Counted from the first letter of the stretch, positions 1 to 6,461 are shown. The stretch is 6,817 nucleotides of DNA from Hyphomicrobiales bacterium (GCA_900299065.1 OMIJ01000114.1:1-6817); one strand, 5' to 3'. Made by a program: numbers and translations. The notes: generated by a model from the sequence alone, not told the origin.

Positions 1-74
1 ATCGTGAACTGCGCGATCTGGGCCTGACCCGCGCTGAGATCGAAAGCGTCGCTCGTAAGAGCGTTGGCATCTGA
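1..74 (+). CDS. 3' end of a DUF1127 (YjiS-like) small protein
   Basis: Only the last 23 residues are inside the window, read from base 3 and ending at TGA 72-74; the gene starts upstream. The visible tail, RELRDLGLTRAEIESVARKS followed by VGI, matches the C-terminal half of DUF1127: an R/D-E-L-R-D-L/I-G-L-T-R stretch followed by an acidic-basic amphipathic helix. Proteins of this family are usually only about 45-75 residues long and rich in arginine. In Rhodobacter sphaeroides the DUF1127 protein CcaF1 has been described as RNA-binding and involved in sRNA maturation, and its mRNA carries sRNAs in its 3' part; that is established for that species and only inferred here. The same arrangement follows directly: a 46-nt spacer, then two CCUCC-loop hairpins. 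Family assignment is fairly secure despite the truncation; function in this organism is not shown. Confidence 0.8.
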   Translation, partial: RELRDLGLTRAEIESVARKSVGI

Positions 75-120
75 TCTGGTCGTGGTTCAGTTTTTCTAGG
101 TTTCCGACTGCCAGTTTTTC

Positions 121-200
121 GACATGGGGTGTTCCTCCCCAATAGATTGACCCCATGTCTGCTAACGCCCGCCGGTCCTCCCCCGGCGGGCGTTTTCTTT
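121..200 (+). ncRNA. Candidate CcsR/'cuckoo'-type sRNA in the 3' UTR of the DUF1127 gene
   Basis: Two stem-loops lie in tandem after the DUF1127 stop. Hairpin 1 has a perfect 10-bp stem, GACATGGGGT (121-130) with ACCCCATGTC (150-159), and a 19-nt loop. Hairpin 2 has a perfect 12-bp stem (164-175 with 183-194), a 7-nt loop and a U-rich tail. The same octamer TCCTCCCC occurs at the loop of each: 133-140 in hairpin 1, and 176-183 in hairpin 2, where the last C is the first stem base. Two hairpins presenting a CCUCC(UCCC) anti-Shine-Dalgarno-like motif, located behind a DUF1127 ORF and ending in a Rho-independent terminator, is the described layout of the R. sphaeroides CcsR RNAs and of the wider alphaproteobacterial cuckoo family. 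By analogy it would be cut from the DUF1127 mRNA and pair with purine-rich target sites. The mature 5' end is not known and could lie anywhere in about 75-121. Expression is inferred. Confidence 0.65.
164..200 (+). terminator. Rho-independent terminator of the DUF1127/sRNA transcript
   Basis: A GC-rich perfect 12-bp stem (AACGCCCGCCGG at 164-175, CCGGCGGGCGTT at 183-194) closes a 7-nt loop TCCTCCC and runs into TTTTCTTT (193-200). This is a strong intrinsic terminator. It should insulate trmFO from the upstream transcript and would form the 3' end of the candidate sRNA. Confidence 0.9.
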
Positions 201-220
201 GTCAAAGTTGATACAGCTCA

Positions 221-256
221 CTTTTTATCTTCCCGACTTTGGCCCTATAAGGGCGC
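221..256 (+). promoter_or_regulatory. Possible trmFO promoter, with -10 element almost touching the ATG
   Basis: A strong terminator ends at 200 and trmFO starts at 257, so a promoter must lie in about 56 bp. The best -10 candidate is CTATAA (245-250), the form common in alphaproteobacteria, preceded at 18 bp by a poor -35 (CTTTTT, 221-226). Transcription would then start at about 256-257, on the start codon itself. A short GCCCT/AGGGC dyad (242-246 and 250-254) overlaps the element. The only Shine-Dalgarno-like sequence, AAGGG (249-253), is three bases from ATG, which is too close to be convincing. The -35 is weak, so confidence is low. Confidence 0.3.
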
Positions 257-1672
257 ATGAGTTATCAATCCTTCGCTCCGCCTTCTTTGCCCGTACATGT
301 CATTGGTGGTGGCCTTGCTGGCAGCGAGGCATCATGGCAATTGGCGAAAGCTGGTGTGCCCGTCATTTTGCATGAAATGCGGCCCGTTCAGCCAACCCCG
401 GCGCATCAGACCGATTTTCTGTCCGAGCTCGTATGTTCCAATTCCTTTCGCTCCGATGATGCGCAGAGCAATGCTGTTGGTTTGTTGCATCAGGAAATGC
501 GTCGCATGGGCTCGCTCATCCTGCATTGTGCCGATCAGAATCAAGTGCCAGCAGGGGGCGCTCTGGCAGTTGATCGGGATGGTTTTGCCAAAGCGGTGAC
601 AAGCGCGATTCTTAGCGAGCCCTTGATCCGCATTAAACGCGAGGAAGTGCGCGATCTTGCTCAGCTCAGTGATGTGCCCATCATCATTGCCACCGGTCCT
701 TTGACCTCGCAGGCCTTAGCGCAACAAATTTTGGCGATGACAGGCGAGGAGCAATTGGCTTTCTTTGATGCGATTGCGCCTATCGTTTATCGCGAGAGCA
801 TTGATCTCGACAAAGCCTGGTTTCAATCCCGCTATGACAAAGCAGGGCCGGGCGGCTCTGGCGCAGATTATATCAATTGCCCGCTGGATCGCGATCAATA
901 TGCCGCTTTCATTGATGCCTTGCTGGCAGGTGAGAAAACCGAATTCAAAGAATGGGAGAATGTGCCTTATTTTGATGGCTGTTTGCCTATTGAAGTGATG
1001 GCGCAGCGCGGGCGTGAGACCTTGCGTCATGGACCGATGAAACCTTTCGGCCTGACTAATCCGCATAATCCTACGAAAAAGGCCTATGCCATTATTCAGC
1101 TCAGACAAGATAATGCGCTGGGTACTTTATATAATATGGTTGGCTTTCAGACCAAACTCAAACATGCCGAGCAAGTGCGGATCTTTCGCACCATTCCTGG
1201 CCTAGAGGGCGCAGAATTTGCCCGTCTGGGTGGCTTGCATCGCAATACATTTTTGAATTCACCACGCGTGCTAGATCCGTTTTTGCGCCTCAAGAACAGA
1301 CCCAATATTCGCTTTGCCGGACAGATTACGGGCTGTGAAGGCTATGTCGAAAGCGCGGCGATCGGGCTAATGGCTGGCCGCATGGCGGCGAGTGAATTTA
1401 GAGGTGAAGAGCTGCGCTTGCCGCCTTCGACCACTGCAATTGGGGCTTTGATCAATCATATCACCGGCGGCCATGTTGAAACAATTGATGCAGGTCCATC
1501 TTCGTTTCAGCCGATGAATATTAATTTTGGTCTGTTTCCGCCTTTGGAGGATCCGCCCCTCGAACAGGATGGCAGGAAGCTCAAAGGTCCAGAGCGTGGC
1601 GTTGCGCGCAAGCGGGCCTTGACGGCGCGGGGCAAACGGGATCTGGAAAATTGGCTCACGCCGCAGAGTTAA
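257..1672 (+). CDS. trmFO: Methylenetetrahydrofolate-tRNA-(uracil-54-C5)-methyltransferase TrmFO
   Basis: This 471-residue flavoprotein forms 5-methyluridine at position 54 of the tRNA T-loop, taking carbon from 5,10-methylene-THF and electrons from NAD(P)H through FAD, in the cytoplasm (formerly called Gid). The N-terminal Rossmann motif GGGLAGSE covers residues 17-24. The family signature VCSNSFRS (59-66) carries Cys60, and FDGCLPIEVMAQRG (239-252) carries Cys242; these correspond to the two functionally important cysteines known from Bacillus subtilis TrmFO. The motif GPMKPFGLTNP follows, and GQITGCEGYVES (355-366) completes the FAD site. Length is slightly above the usual 435-470 residues. 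The ATG at 257 gives a 13-residue lead before the nucleotide-binding strand and is the only suitable start; no good ribosome-binding site precedes it. It appears monocistronic, separated from the upstream transcript by a terminator and convergent with uvrA. Family identity is clear. Confidence 0.96.
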   Translation: MSYQSFAPPSLPVHVIGGGLAGSEASWQLAKAGVPVILHEMRPVQPTPAHQTDFLSELVCSNSFRSDDAQSNAVGLLHQEMRRMGSLILHCADQNQVPAGGALAVDRDGFAKAVTSAILSEPLIRIKREEVRDLAQLSDVPIIIATGPLTSQALAQQILAMTGEEQLAFFDAIAPIVYRESIDLDKAWFQSRYDKAGPGGSGADYINCPLDRDQYAAFIDALLAGEKTEFKEWENVPYFDGCLPIEVMAQRGRETLRHGPMKPFGLTNPHNPTKKAYAIIQLRQDNALGTLYNMVGFQTKLKHAEQVRIFRTIPGLEGAEFARLGGLHRNTFLNSPRVLDPFLRLKNRPNIRFAGQITGCEGYVESAAIGLMAGRMAASEFRGEELRLPPSTTAIGALINHITGGHVETIDAGPSSFQPMNINFGLFPPLEDPPLEQDGRKLKGPERGVARKRALTARGKRDLENWLTPQS

Positions 1673-1678
1673 ACAAAT

Positions 1679-4600
1679 TCACTCTGCTGCTTTTCCCTTG
1701 AGTTGAGGGGCAGGACGGCGAGCCAGCACTTCTTTCAGGAAGGTGCCGGTATGTGAGCGCGGATTGCGGGCAATATCTTCGGGTGTTCCTTGCGCGACGA
1801 TCTCGCCGCCGCCATTGCCGCCTTCAGGTCCCATATCGAGAATCCAGTCAGCGGTTTTGATCACTTCGAGATTATGCTCGATGACAATTACGCTATTGCC
1901 CTGGTCAACAAGCTCATGCAGAACTTCTAGCAATTTGGCGACATCATGGAAATGCAAACCTGTTGTGGGTTCATCCAAAATGTAGAGTGTGCGGCCGGTG
2001 GCGCGGCGCGATAATTCCTTGGAGAGTTTGACTCGCTGTGCTTCGCCGCCCGAGAGTGTATTGGCCTGCTGGCCCACATGCACATAATTCAATCCCACGC
2101 GCGCCAGAGTTTCCATTTTCTCGCGAATGGGTGGCACGGCCTTGAACAATTGCGCGGCTTCCTCAACCGTCATATCCAGAACGTCAGCAATGGATTTATC
2201 ACGATATTTGACTTCCAGAGTTTCACGATCATAGCGCTTGCCCTTGCAGACATCACAAGTGACATAGACATCGGGCAGAAAGTGCATTTCGATTTTGATC
2301 ACGCCATCGCCCTGGCAGGCTTCACATCGACCACCCTTCACATTGAAGGAGAAGCGCCCGGGCTGATAACCGCGCGCTTTGGCTTCGGGCAAACCGGCGA
2401 ACCATTCACGAATGGGTGTGAACGCCCCAGTATAAGTTGCTGGATTGGAGCGCGGCGTACGGCCAATGGGCGATTGATCAATATCAATCACTTTATCGAG
2501 ATGTTCGAGGCCTTCAATGCGCTCATGCGGGGCGGGATGTTCAATCGCGCCATTGAGTTTGCGCGCAATGGCTTTGTAAAGCGTATCAATCACCAAAGTT
2601 GACTTGCCGCCACCTGAAACGCCAGTGATGCACGTAAATGTGCCCAATGGAATTTCGGCTGTAATATTTTTGAGATTATTGCCAGATGCGCCGATGATTT
2701 TGAGCATGCGCTCAGGTTGAATCTTACGGCGCGCGCGGGGCAGAGCCACAATTTTGCGGCCCGATAAATATTGACCCGTCAGCGAATTGGGATCGGCGAG
2801 AATTTCTGAAGGCTTGCCTTGAGAGATGATCCTGCCGCCATGAATGCCTGCGCCTGGTCCCACATCCACCACATAATCTGCGGCGAGAATTGCATCTTCA
2901 TCATGTTCGACGACGATCACACTATTACCCAGATCGCGTAGTCGTCGCAAAGTATCCAGCAGGCGGGCATTGTCGCGTTGATGCAGGCCGATGGAAGGCT
3001 CGTCGAGCACATAAAGAACGCCGGTGAGGCCAGAGCCGATCTGCGAAGCCAGGCGAATGCGTTGGCTCTCGCCGCCTGACAAAGTGCCAGAGGCGCGCGC
3101 CAAAGTGAGATAATCAAGACCCACATCATCAAGGAAGGTGAGGCGCTCACGTATTTCTTTTAGAATACGTGCGGCAATCTCATTTCGTTTCTTGTCCAAT
3201 TGTTTGGGCAGTTCATGCGCCCAGGCCAAAGCAGATTTAACAGAGAGCTCGGAGATTTCGCCGATGTGCTGCATATTGATTTTAACTGCCAGCGCTTCTT
3301 GCTTAAGACGATAGCCCTTGCAAGCCGCGCAAGGTTTGGCGGACATAAAACGACCGATCTCTTCGCGGTGCCATTCACTCTCGGTTTCCAGATAACGGCG
3401 TTCGAGATTGCGCACGACGCCCTCGAATGGCTTCTTCACATCATAGGCCTTGAGCCCATCATTGTAGGAGAATTTGATCACTTCATCGTTCGAGCCAAAC
3501 AGGATGATGTCGCGGGCCTTTTTGGGTAGATCGTCCCAGGGCGTATCGAGACGGAATTTGAGATGCTTGCCCAGGGATTCCAAAGTCTGCTGATAATAGG
3601 GCGATGTGGATTTTGACCAAGGCGCAATGGCGCCTTTACGCAAGGTCAATTGGCCATTGGGGACGACAAGATCAGCATCAATCTTTTGTTCCGAGCCAAG
3701 GCCTGAACAGCTTGGGCAAGCACCAAAAGGATTGTTGAAGGAGAATAATCTTGGCTCGATCTCGGGAATGGTAAAGCCGGAGACCGGGCAGGCAAATTTG
3801 GCTGACAGTAAAATGTGATTGGCAGCATAATGTGAGGATACATTGGCCTGTGTTGATTTGGTTTTTTCATTGGCTGCAGCTGCGTCATCGGCAAATTCAA
3901 TGACTGCGAGCCCGTCGGAGAGTTCTAACGCGGTCTCGAAACTTTCGGCAAGGCGCGCAGCAATGTCCGCGCGCACCACAATACGATCAACGACGACGTC
4001 AATGTCATGCTTCAACTTTTTGTCTAGGGCAGGCGCATCGGCAATTTCATAATATTTGCCATCTATCTTGAGGCGTTGAAACCCGCGTTTTTGAAAATCG
4101 GCAATCTCCTTGCGATATTCTCCCTTGCGACCTCGAATAACGGGGGCGAGCAGATAGAGCCTTGTGCGCTCTGGCAGGCTCAATACCCGATCAACCATTT
4201 GGCTGACCGTTTGGCTTTCAATCGGCAGGCCGGTGGCGGGTGAATAGGGAATGCCCACACGTGCCCAGAGCAAGCGCATATAATCGTGGATCTCTGTCAC
4301 TGTGCCCACAGTAGAGCGTGGATTTTTCGATGTTGTTTTTTGTTCGATCGAAATGGCAGGCGACAGGCCGTCAATCTGATCGACATCCGGCTTTTGCATC
4401 ATCTCTAGAAACTGACGTGCATAGGCTGAGAGAGATTCGACATAACGCCGCTGGCCTTCGGCATAGATGGTGTCAAAGGCGAGAGAGGATTTGCCCGAGC
4501 CCGACAGGCCGGTGAACACCACAAGCTTGTCGCGCGGAATCGTGAGATCAACATTTTTGAGGTTATGTTCGCGGGCTCCGCGCACGCTGATCACACGCTC

Positions 4601-4699
4601 AAGCGTGTTGAGCGGTGTTGCCGGTAAATGTCGGCTCTTTGAAGCTGGTTTGGTTGTCGAGGTATTGACTTTTGAACTGCTTGTTTTGGGATTGGGCAT
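1679..4699 (-). CDS. uvrA: Excinuclease ABC subunit A (UvrA)
   Basis: UvrA is the dimeric ABC ATPase that, with UvrB, finds bulky lesions and starts nucleotide excision repair. The 1006 residues contain both ATPase modules: Walker A GLSGSGKS (64-71), signature LSGGESQ (540-546) and Walker B with DEPS (561-569) in the first; Walker A GVSGGGKST (693-701), signature LSGGEAQ (882-888) and Walker B with DEPT (905-912) in the second. The DNA-binding zinc site near 792-818 is a complete C-x2-C-x19-C-x2-C. The first zinc-finger region (304-331) has Cys, Ser, Cys, Cys, so one ligand is replaced (Ser307). A CxxC pair lies at 457/460. Residues 1-34 are a Ser/Thr/Lys-rich extension beyond the usual beginning near ISVRGAREHNL; an in-frame GTG at codon 36 is a less likely start. 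Only a weak AGAG precedes the ATG. The length exceeds the E. coli protein (940 residues) because of this extension and a low-complexity insert at about 272-289. No canonical LexA box was seen upstream. Confidence 0.98.
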   Translation of the reverse strand: MPNPKTSSSKVNTSTTKPASKSRHLPATPLNTLERVISVRGAREHNLKNVDLTIPRDKLVVFTGLSGSGKSSLAFDTIYAEGQRRYVESLSAYARQFLEMMQKPDVDQIDGLSPAISIEQKTTSKNPRSTVGTVTEIHDYMRLLWARVGIPYSPATGLPIESQTVSQMVDRVLSLPERTRLYLLAPVIRGRKGEYRKEIADFQKRGFQRLKIDGKYYEIADAPALDKKLKHDIDVVVDRIVVRADIAARLAESFETALELSDGLAVIEFADDAAAANEKTKSTQANVSSHYAANHILLSAKFACPVSGFTIPEIEPRLFSFNNPFGACPSCSGLGSEQKIDADLVVPNGQLTLRKGAIAPWSKSTSPYYQQTLESLGKHLKFRLDTPWDDLPKKARDIILFGSNDEVIKFSYNDGLKAYDVKKPFEGVVRNLERRYLETESEWHREEIGRFMSAKPCAACKGYRLKQEALAVKINMQHIGEISELSVKSALAWAHELPKQLDKKRNEIAARILKEIRERLTFLDDVGLDYLTLARASGTLSGGESQRIRLASQIGSGLTGVLYVLDEPSIGLHQRDNARLLDTLRRLRDLGNSVIVVEHDEDAILAADYVVDVGPGAGIHGGRIISQGKPSEILADPNSLTGQYLSGRKIVALPRARRKIQPERMLKIIGASGNNLKNITAEIPLGTFTCITGVSGGGKSTLVIDTLYKAIARKLNGAIEHPAPHERIEGLEHLDKVIDIDQSPIGRTPRSNPATYTGAFTPIREWFAGLPEAKARGYQPGRFSFNVKGGRCEACQGDGVIKIEMHFLPDVYVTCDVCKGKRYDRETLEVKYRDKSIADVLDMTVEEAAQLFKAVPPIREKMETLARVGLNYVHVGQQANTLSGGEAQRVKLSKELSRRATGRTLYILDEPTTGLHFHDVAKLLEVLHELVDQGNSVIVIEHNLEVIKTADWILDMGPEGGNGGGEIVAQGTPEDIARNPRSHTGTFLKEVLARRPAPQLKGKAAE

Positions 4700-4757
4700 G
4701 AAAGGCTCTGGGCAGGATTTCCATTCTATCTATGCTTCTTCGTCGGCTTTTCCATCT

Positions 4758-4779
4758 ATCTGTGTTGAAATCCACAGAT
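4758..4779. promoter_or_regulatory. Inverted repeat in the uvrA upstream region
   Basis: ATCTGTG (4758-4764) and CACAGAT (4773-4779) are perfect 7-bp arms around an 8-bp centre, about 60 bp before the uvrA start. It could be an operator for a dimeric regulator or a hairpin in the uvrA leader. It does not fit the alphaproteobacterial LexA pattern GTTC-N7-GTTC. The arm CCACAGAT lies in AAATCCACAG, which resembles only the TCCACA end of a DnaA box. Function is unknown. Confidence 0.35.
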
Positions 4780-4835
4780 GAGCGCAGGGTGCTCCTTCTG
4801 ACCAAGCCTCGGGCTGTCACCAAACGGTCATATCC

Positions 4836-4867
4836 ATTGGCAGGTTCGCCAAGGCAGGCTTACCAAT
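4836..4867. repeat. Two tandem 14-bp repeats framed by ATTGG/CCAAT, upstream of dctA
   Basis: GGCAGGTTCGCCAA (4839-4852) is followed immediately by GGCAGGCTTACCAA (4853-4866), identical at 11 of 14 positions. The pair is framed by ATTGG (4836-4840) and CCAAT (4863-4867). The first unit also forms a dyad TTGGC-N6-GCCAA (4837-4852). A second dyad, TGACC-N5-GGTCA (4868-4882), follows directly. It lies 120-150 bp before dctA, on the side away from uvrA, so it could be a binding site for a transcription factor controlling dctA. The repeats are seen; the role is inference. Confidence 0.4.
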
Positions 4868-4929
4868 TGACCTCACCGGTCATTTGCTTATTGGCTTGGT
4901 TTCTGACAAGCTTGGCTTTGAAGAGGCCT

Positions 4930-4960
4930 TTGATCCAAGGTCATTACTCACAAAGATATT
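4930..4960 (+). promoter_or_regulatory. Weak candidate sigma-70-type promoter for dctA
   Basis: TTGATC (4930-4935) is followed by GATATT (4955-4960) at 19 bp, or AGATAT (4954-4959) at 18 bp. A start near 4967 would leave a leader of about 20 nt containing the G-rich ribosome-binding site. Both hexamers are imperfect. A GG-N10-GC pair at 4898-4911 meets only the bare core of a sigma-54 site and was not accepted. Confidence 0.3.
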
Positions 4961-4986
4961 TTTGAACCAATAATGCGGGGGAACAT

Positions 4987-6309
4987 ATGGTTGGAACTCA
5001 TGCAGGCGCTCATGCTGCGGTACCTAAAGCATGGTACCAACAGCTTTATATTCAGGTCTTGATTGCCATCGTGCTGGGAGGATTTGCGGGGGTTTACTTC
5101 CCGGATTTTGCCAAGAATGACTGGATCAAGGCGATGGGTGATGGGTTCGTCAAATTGATCAAAATGGTCATTGCGCCCATTATTTTTTGCACTGTTGTCT
5201 CTGGTATTGCGCATATTCAGGAAGCGGCCAAGGTTGGTAGAGTCGCTCTTAAGGCATTGTTTTATTTTGAAATTATCTCAACTTTGGCGCTCGCTATTGG
5301 TTTGTTGGTGGGCAATGTGTTGCAACCGGGGGCCGGCGTTGGTGGCAAGCCGGATGCCACGGCGATTGCCAATTATGTCAAGCAGGCCGGCGAGATGAAG
5401 CCGGTGGACTTCGTGCTAAACATCATACCCGATAGTGTGGTGGGCGCTTTTGCTCGGGGTGATATTCTTCAGGTCCTTTTGTTCTCGATATTTTTTGGTT
5501 TTGCCCTGATGGTCTTGGGGGATCGGGGCAAGACAGTCCGCACGCTTGTGGATGATGTCGCCCATGCCATGTTTGGTGTGATTGCGATCATTCTTAAATT
5601 TGCGCCCTTGGGAGCCTTTGGCGCTATGGCCTATACGATTGGCTTCTTTGGACCGCGGGCTTTGGGCAGTCTGTTCTTCCTGATTGCGACATTCTACATC
5701 ACCTGTATTCTTTTTGTCCTCGTTGTGCTTGGGCTTGTTGCCAAATTTGCAGGCTTCAGCATTTTCAAGTTCATCAGCTACATCAAGGCTGAGTTGCTGA
5801 TTGTTCTGGGTGCCTCCTCGTCTGAGGCGGCGTTGCCACAATTGATGGAAAAGCTGGAGCGTCTGGGTAGTTCCAAATCCGTCGTGGGCTTGGTTGTTCC
5901 CACGGGCTATTCGTTCAATCTGGATGGGACGAATATTTATATGACCCTTGCCACTCTGTTCATCGCGCAAGCTTTGGGCATTGATTTGTCCTTTAGTGAA
6001 CAATTTGGAATTCTGCTCGTCGCGATGATCTCATCCAAGGGCGCGAGCGGCATCACCGGGGCAGGCTTCATCACTCTGGCGGCAACGCTTGCTGCAGTGC
6101 GGCCGGAATTGCTGCCCGGCATGGCTCTGGTTCTGGGCATCGATAAATTCATGAGTGAATGTCGTGCATTGACCAATATTATCGGCAATGGCGTGGCGGC
6201 GATTATCGTCTCCTGGTGGGAGGGCGAATTAGATCGCAGCAAGCTCAATGCAGGCCTCAATCGAGAGGTTGATGCCTCTGACGTTGAGACAGCTGTGACA
6301 ACCGGCTGA
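4987..6309 (+). CDS. dctA: C4-dicarboxylate:cation symporter, DctA type (DAACS family)
   Basis: This 440-residue inner-membrane carrier imports succinate, fumarate and malate with protons or sodium. It belongs to the glutamate/aspartate-type elevator transporters (eight membrane helices, two re-entrant hairpins, trimeric). Landmarks: first membrane segment about 20-38; serine-rich hairpin-1 tip with SSSE at 277-280, followed by ALPQLMEKLE; PTGYSFNLDGTNIY (305-318); hairpin-2 motif SSKGASGITGAGF (349-361); and DKFMSECRALTNIIGNG (386-402). In that last motif, Asp386, Arg393 and Asn397 match the ligand and cation residues Asp390, Arg397 and Asn401 of GltPh, while Ser390 replaces the amino-group-binding Asp394. 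The same Ser is found in E. coli DctA and favours dicarboxylates over amino acids. The length matches DctA (E. coli 428). GGGGGA (4977-4982) is a close ribosome-binding site. No dctBD sensor/regulator genes are visible. The gene sits between uvrA and ssb, which are usually neighbours. Confidence 0.92.
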   Translation: MVGTHAGAHAAVPKAWYQQLYIQVLIAIVLGGFAGVYFPDFAKNDWIKAMGDGFVKLIKMVIAPIIFCTVVSGIAHIQEAAKVGRVALKALFYFEIISTLALAIGLLVGNVLQPGAGVGGKPDATAIANYVKQAGEMKPVDFVLNIIPDSVVGAFARGDILQVLLFSIFFGFALMVLGDRGKTVRTLVDDVAHAMFGVIAIILKFAPLGAFGAMAYTIGFFGPRALGSLFFLIATFYITCILFVLVVLGLVAKFAGFSIFKFISYIKAELLIVLGASSSEAALPQLMEKLERLGSSKSVVGLVVPTGYSFNLDGTNIYMTLATLFIAQALGIDLSFSEQFGILLVAMISSKGASGITGAGFITLAATLAAVRPELLPGMALVLGIDKFMSECRALTNIIGNGVAAIIVSWWEGELDRSKLNAGLNREVDASDVETAVTTG

Positions 6310-6327
6310 TTGACACATGCTTTCATT

Positions 6328-6361
6328 CAAAGGCTTTGCCTTGCTGAGGGCAGAGCCTTTG
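6328..6361 (+). terminator. Hairpin terminator after dctA
   Basis: CAAAGGCTTTGCC (6328-6340) pairs with GGCAGAGCCTTTG (6349-6361) across an 8-nt loop, giving a 13-bp stem with one G-U pair. It begins 18 nt after the dctA stop codon. The stem is convincing, but the downstream tract (ATTTCG) is only weakly U-rich, so termination may be incomplete. Confidence 0.7.
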
Positions 6362-6461
6362 ATTTCGTGCTCCCTGACTTGCTTGTCTGGGTGCAAGAAG
6401 GGCAGATCAATCAGATCATGCAAAATAACGGATCAAAACAATAAATTCAGTAAAACATCAC

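Noticed and set aside
716..1108. Open frame of 130 codons antisense to trmFO
   Set aside because: Contained within conserved trmFO sequence with no independent support.
2078..2602. Open frame of 174 codons antisense to uvrA
   Set aside because: It lies wholly within the highly conserved C-terminal half of uvrA, has no recognisable domain or good start site, and is explained by codon bias of the opposite strand.
4844..4858. GTTC in the uvrA-dctA gap as half of an SOS box
   Set aside because: The base positions seven bases away on either side do not form GTTC, so there is no GTTC-N7-GTTC pair.
4898..4911. Possible sigma-54 promoter (GG-N10-GC) for dctA
   Set aside because: Only the invariant GG and GC match. 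The flanking TGGCAC and TTGCA bases are poorly kept, and no upstream DctD-type sites or dctBD genes are seen.
4964..4996. Three GAAC words around the dctA start as LexA half-sites
   Set aside because: Their spacings are 13 and 8-9 bases, not the seven required.
5416..6003. Open frame of 195 codons antisense to dctA
   Set aside because: Fully inside dctA on the opposite strand, with a polar, low-complexity composition and no family features; a shadow of the transporter's reading frame.
6378..6397. CTTGC/GCAAG hairpin after the dctA terminator
   Set aside because: A five-base stem with a 10-base loop and no U-tract is expected by chance.
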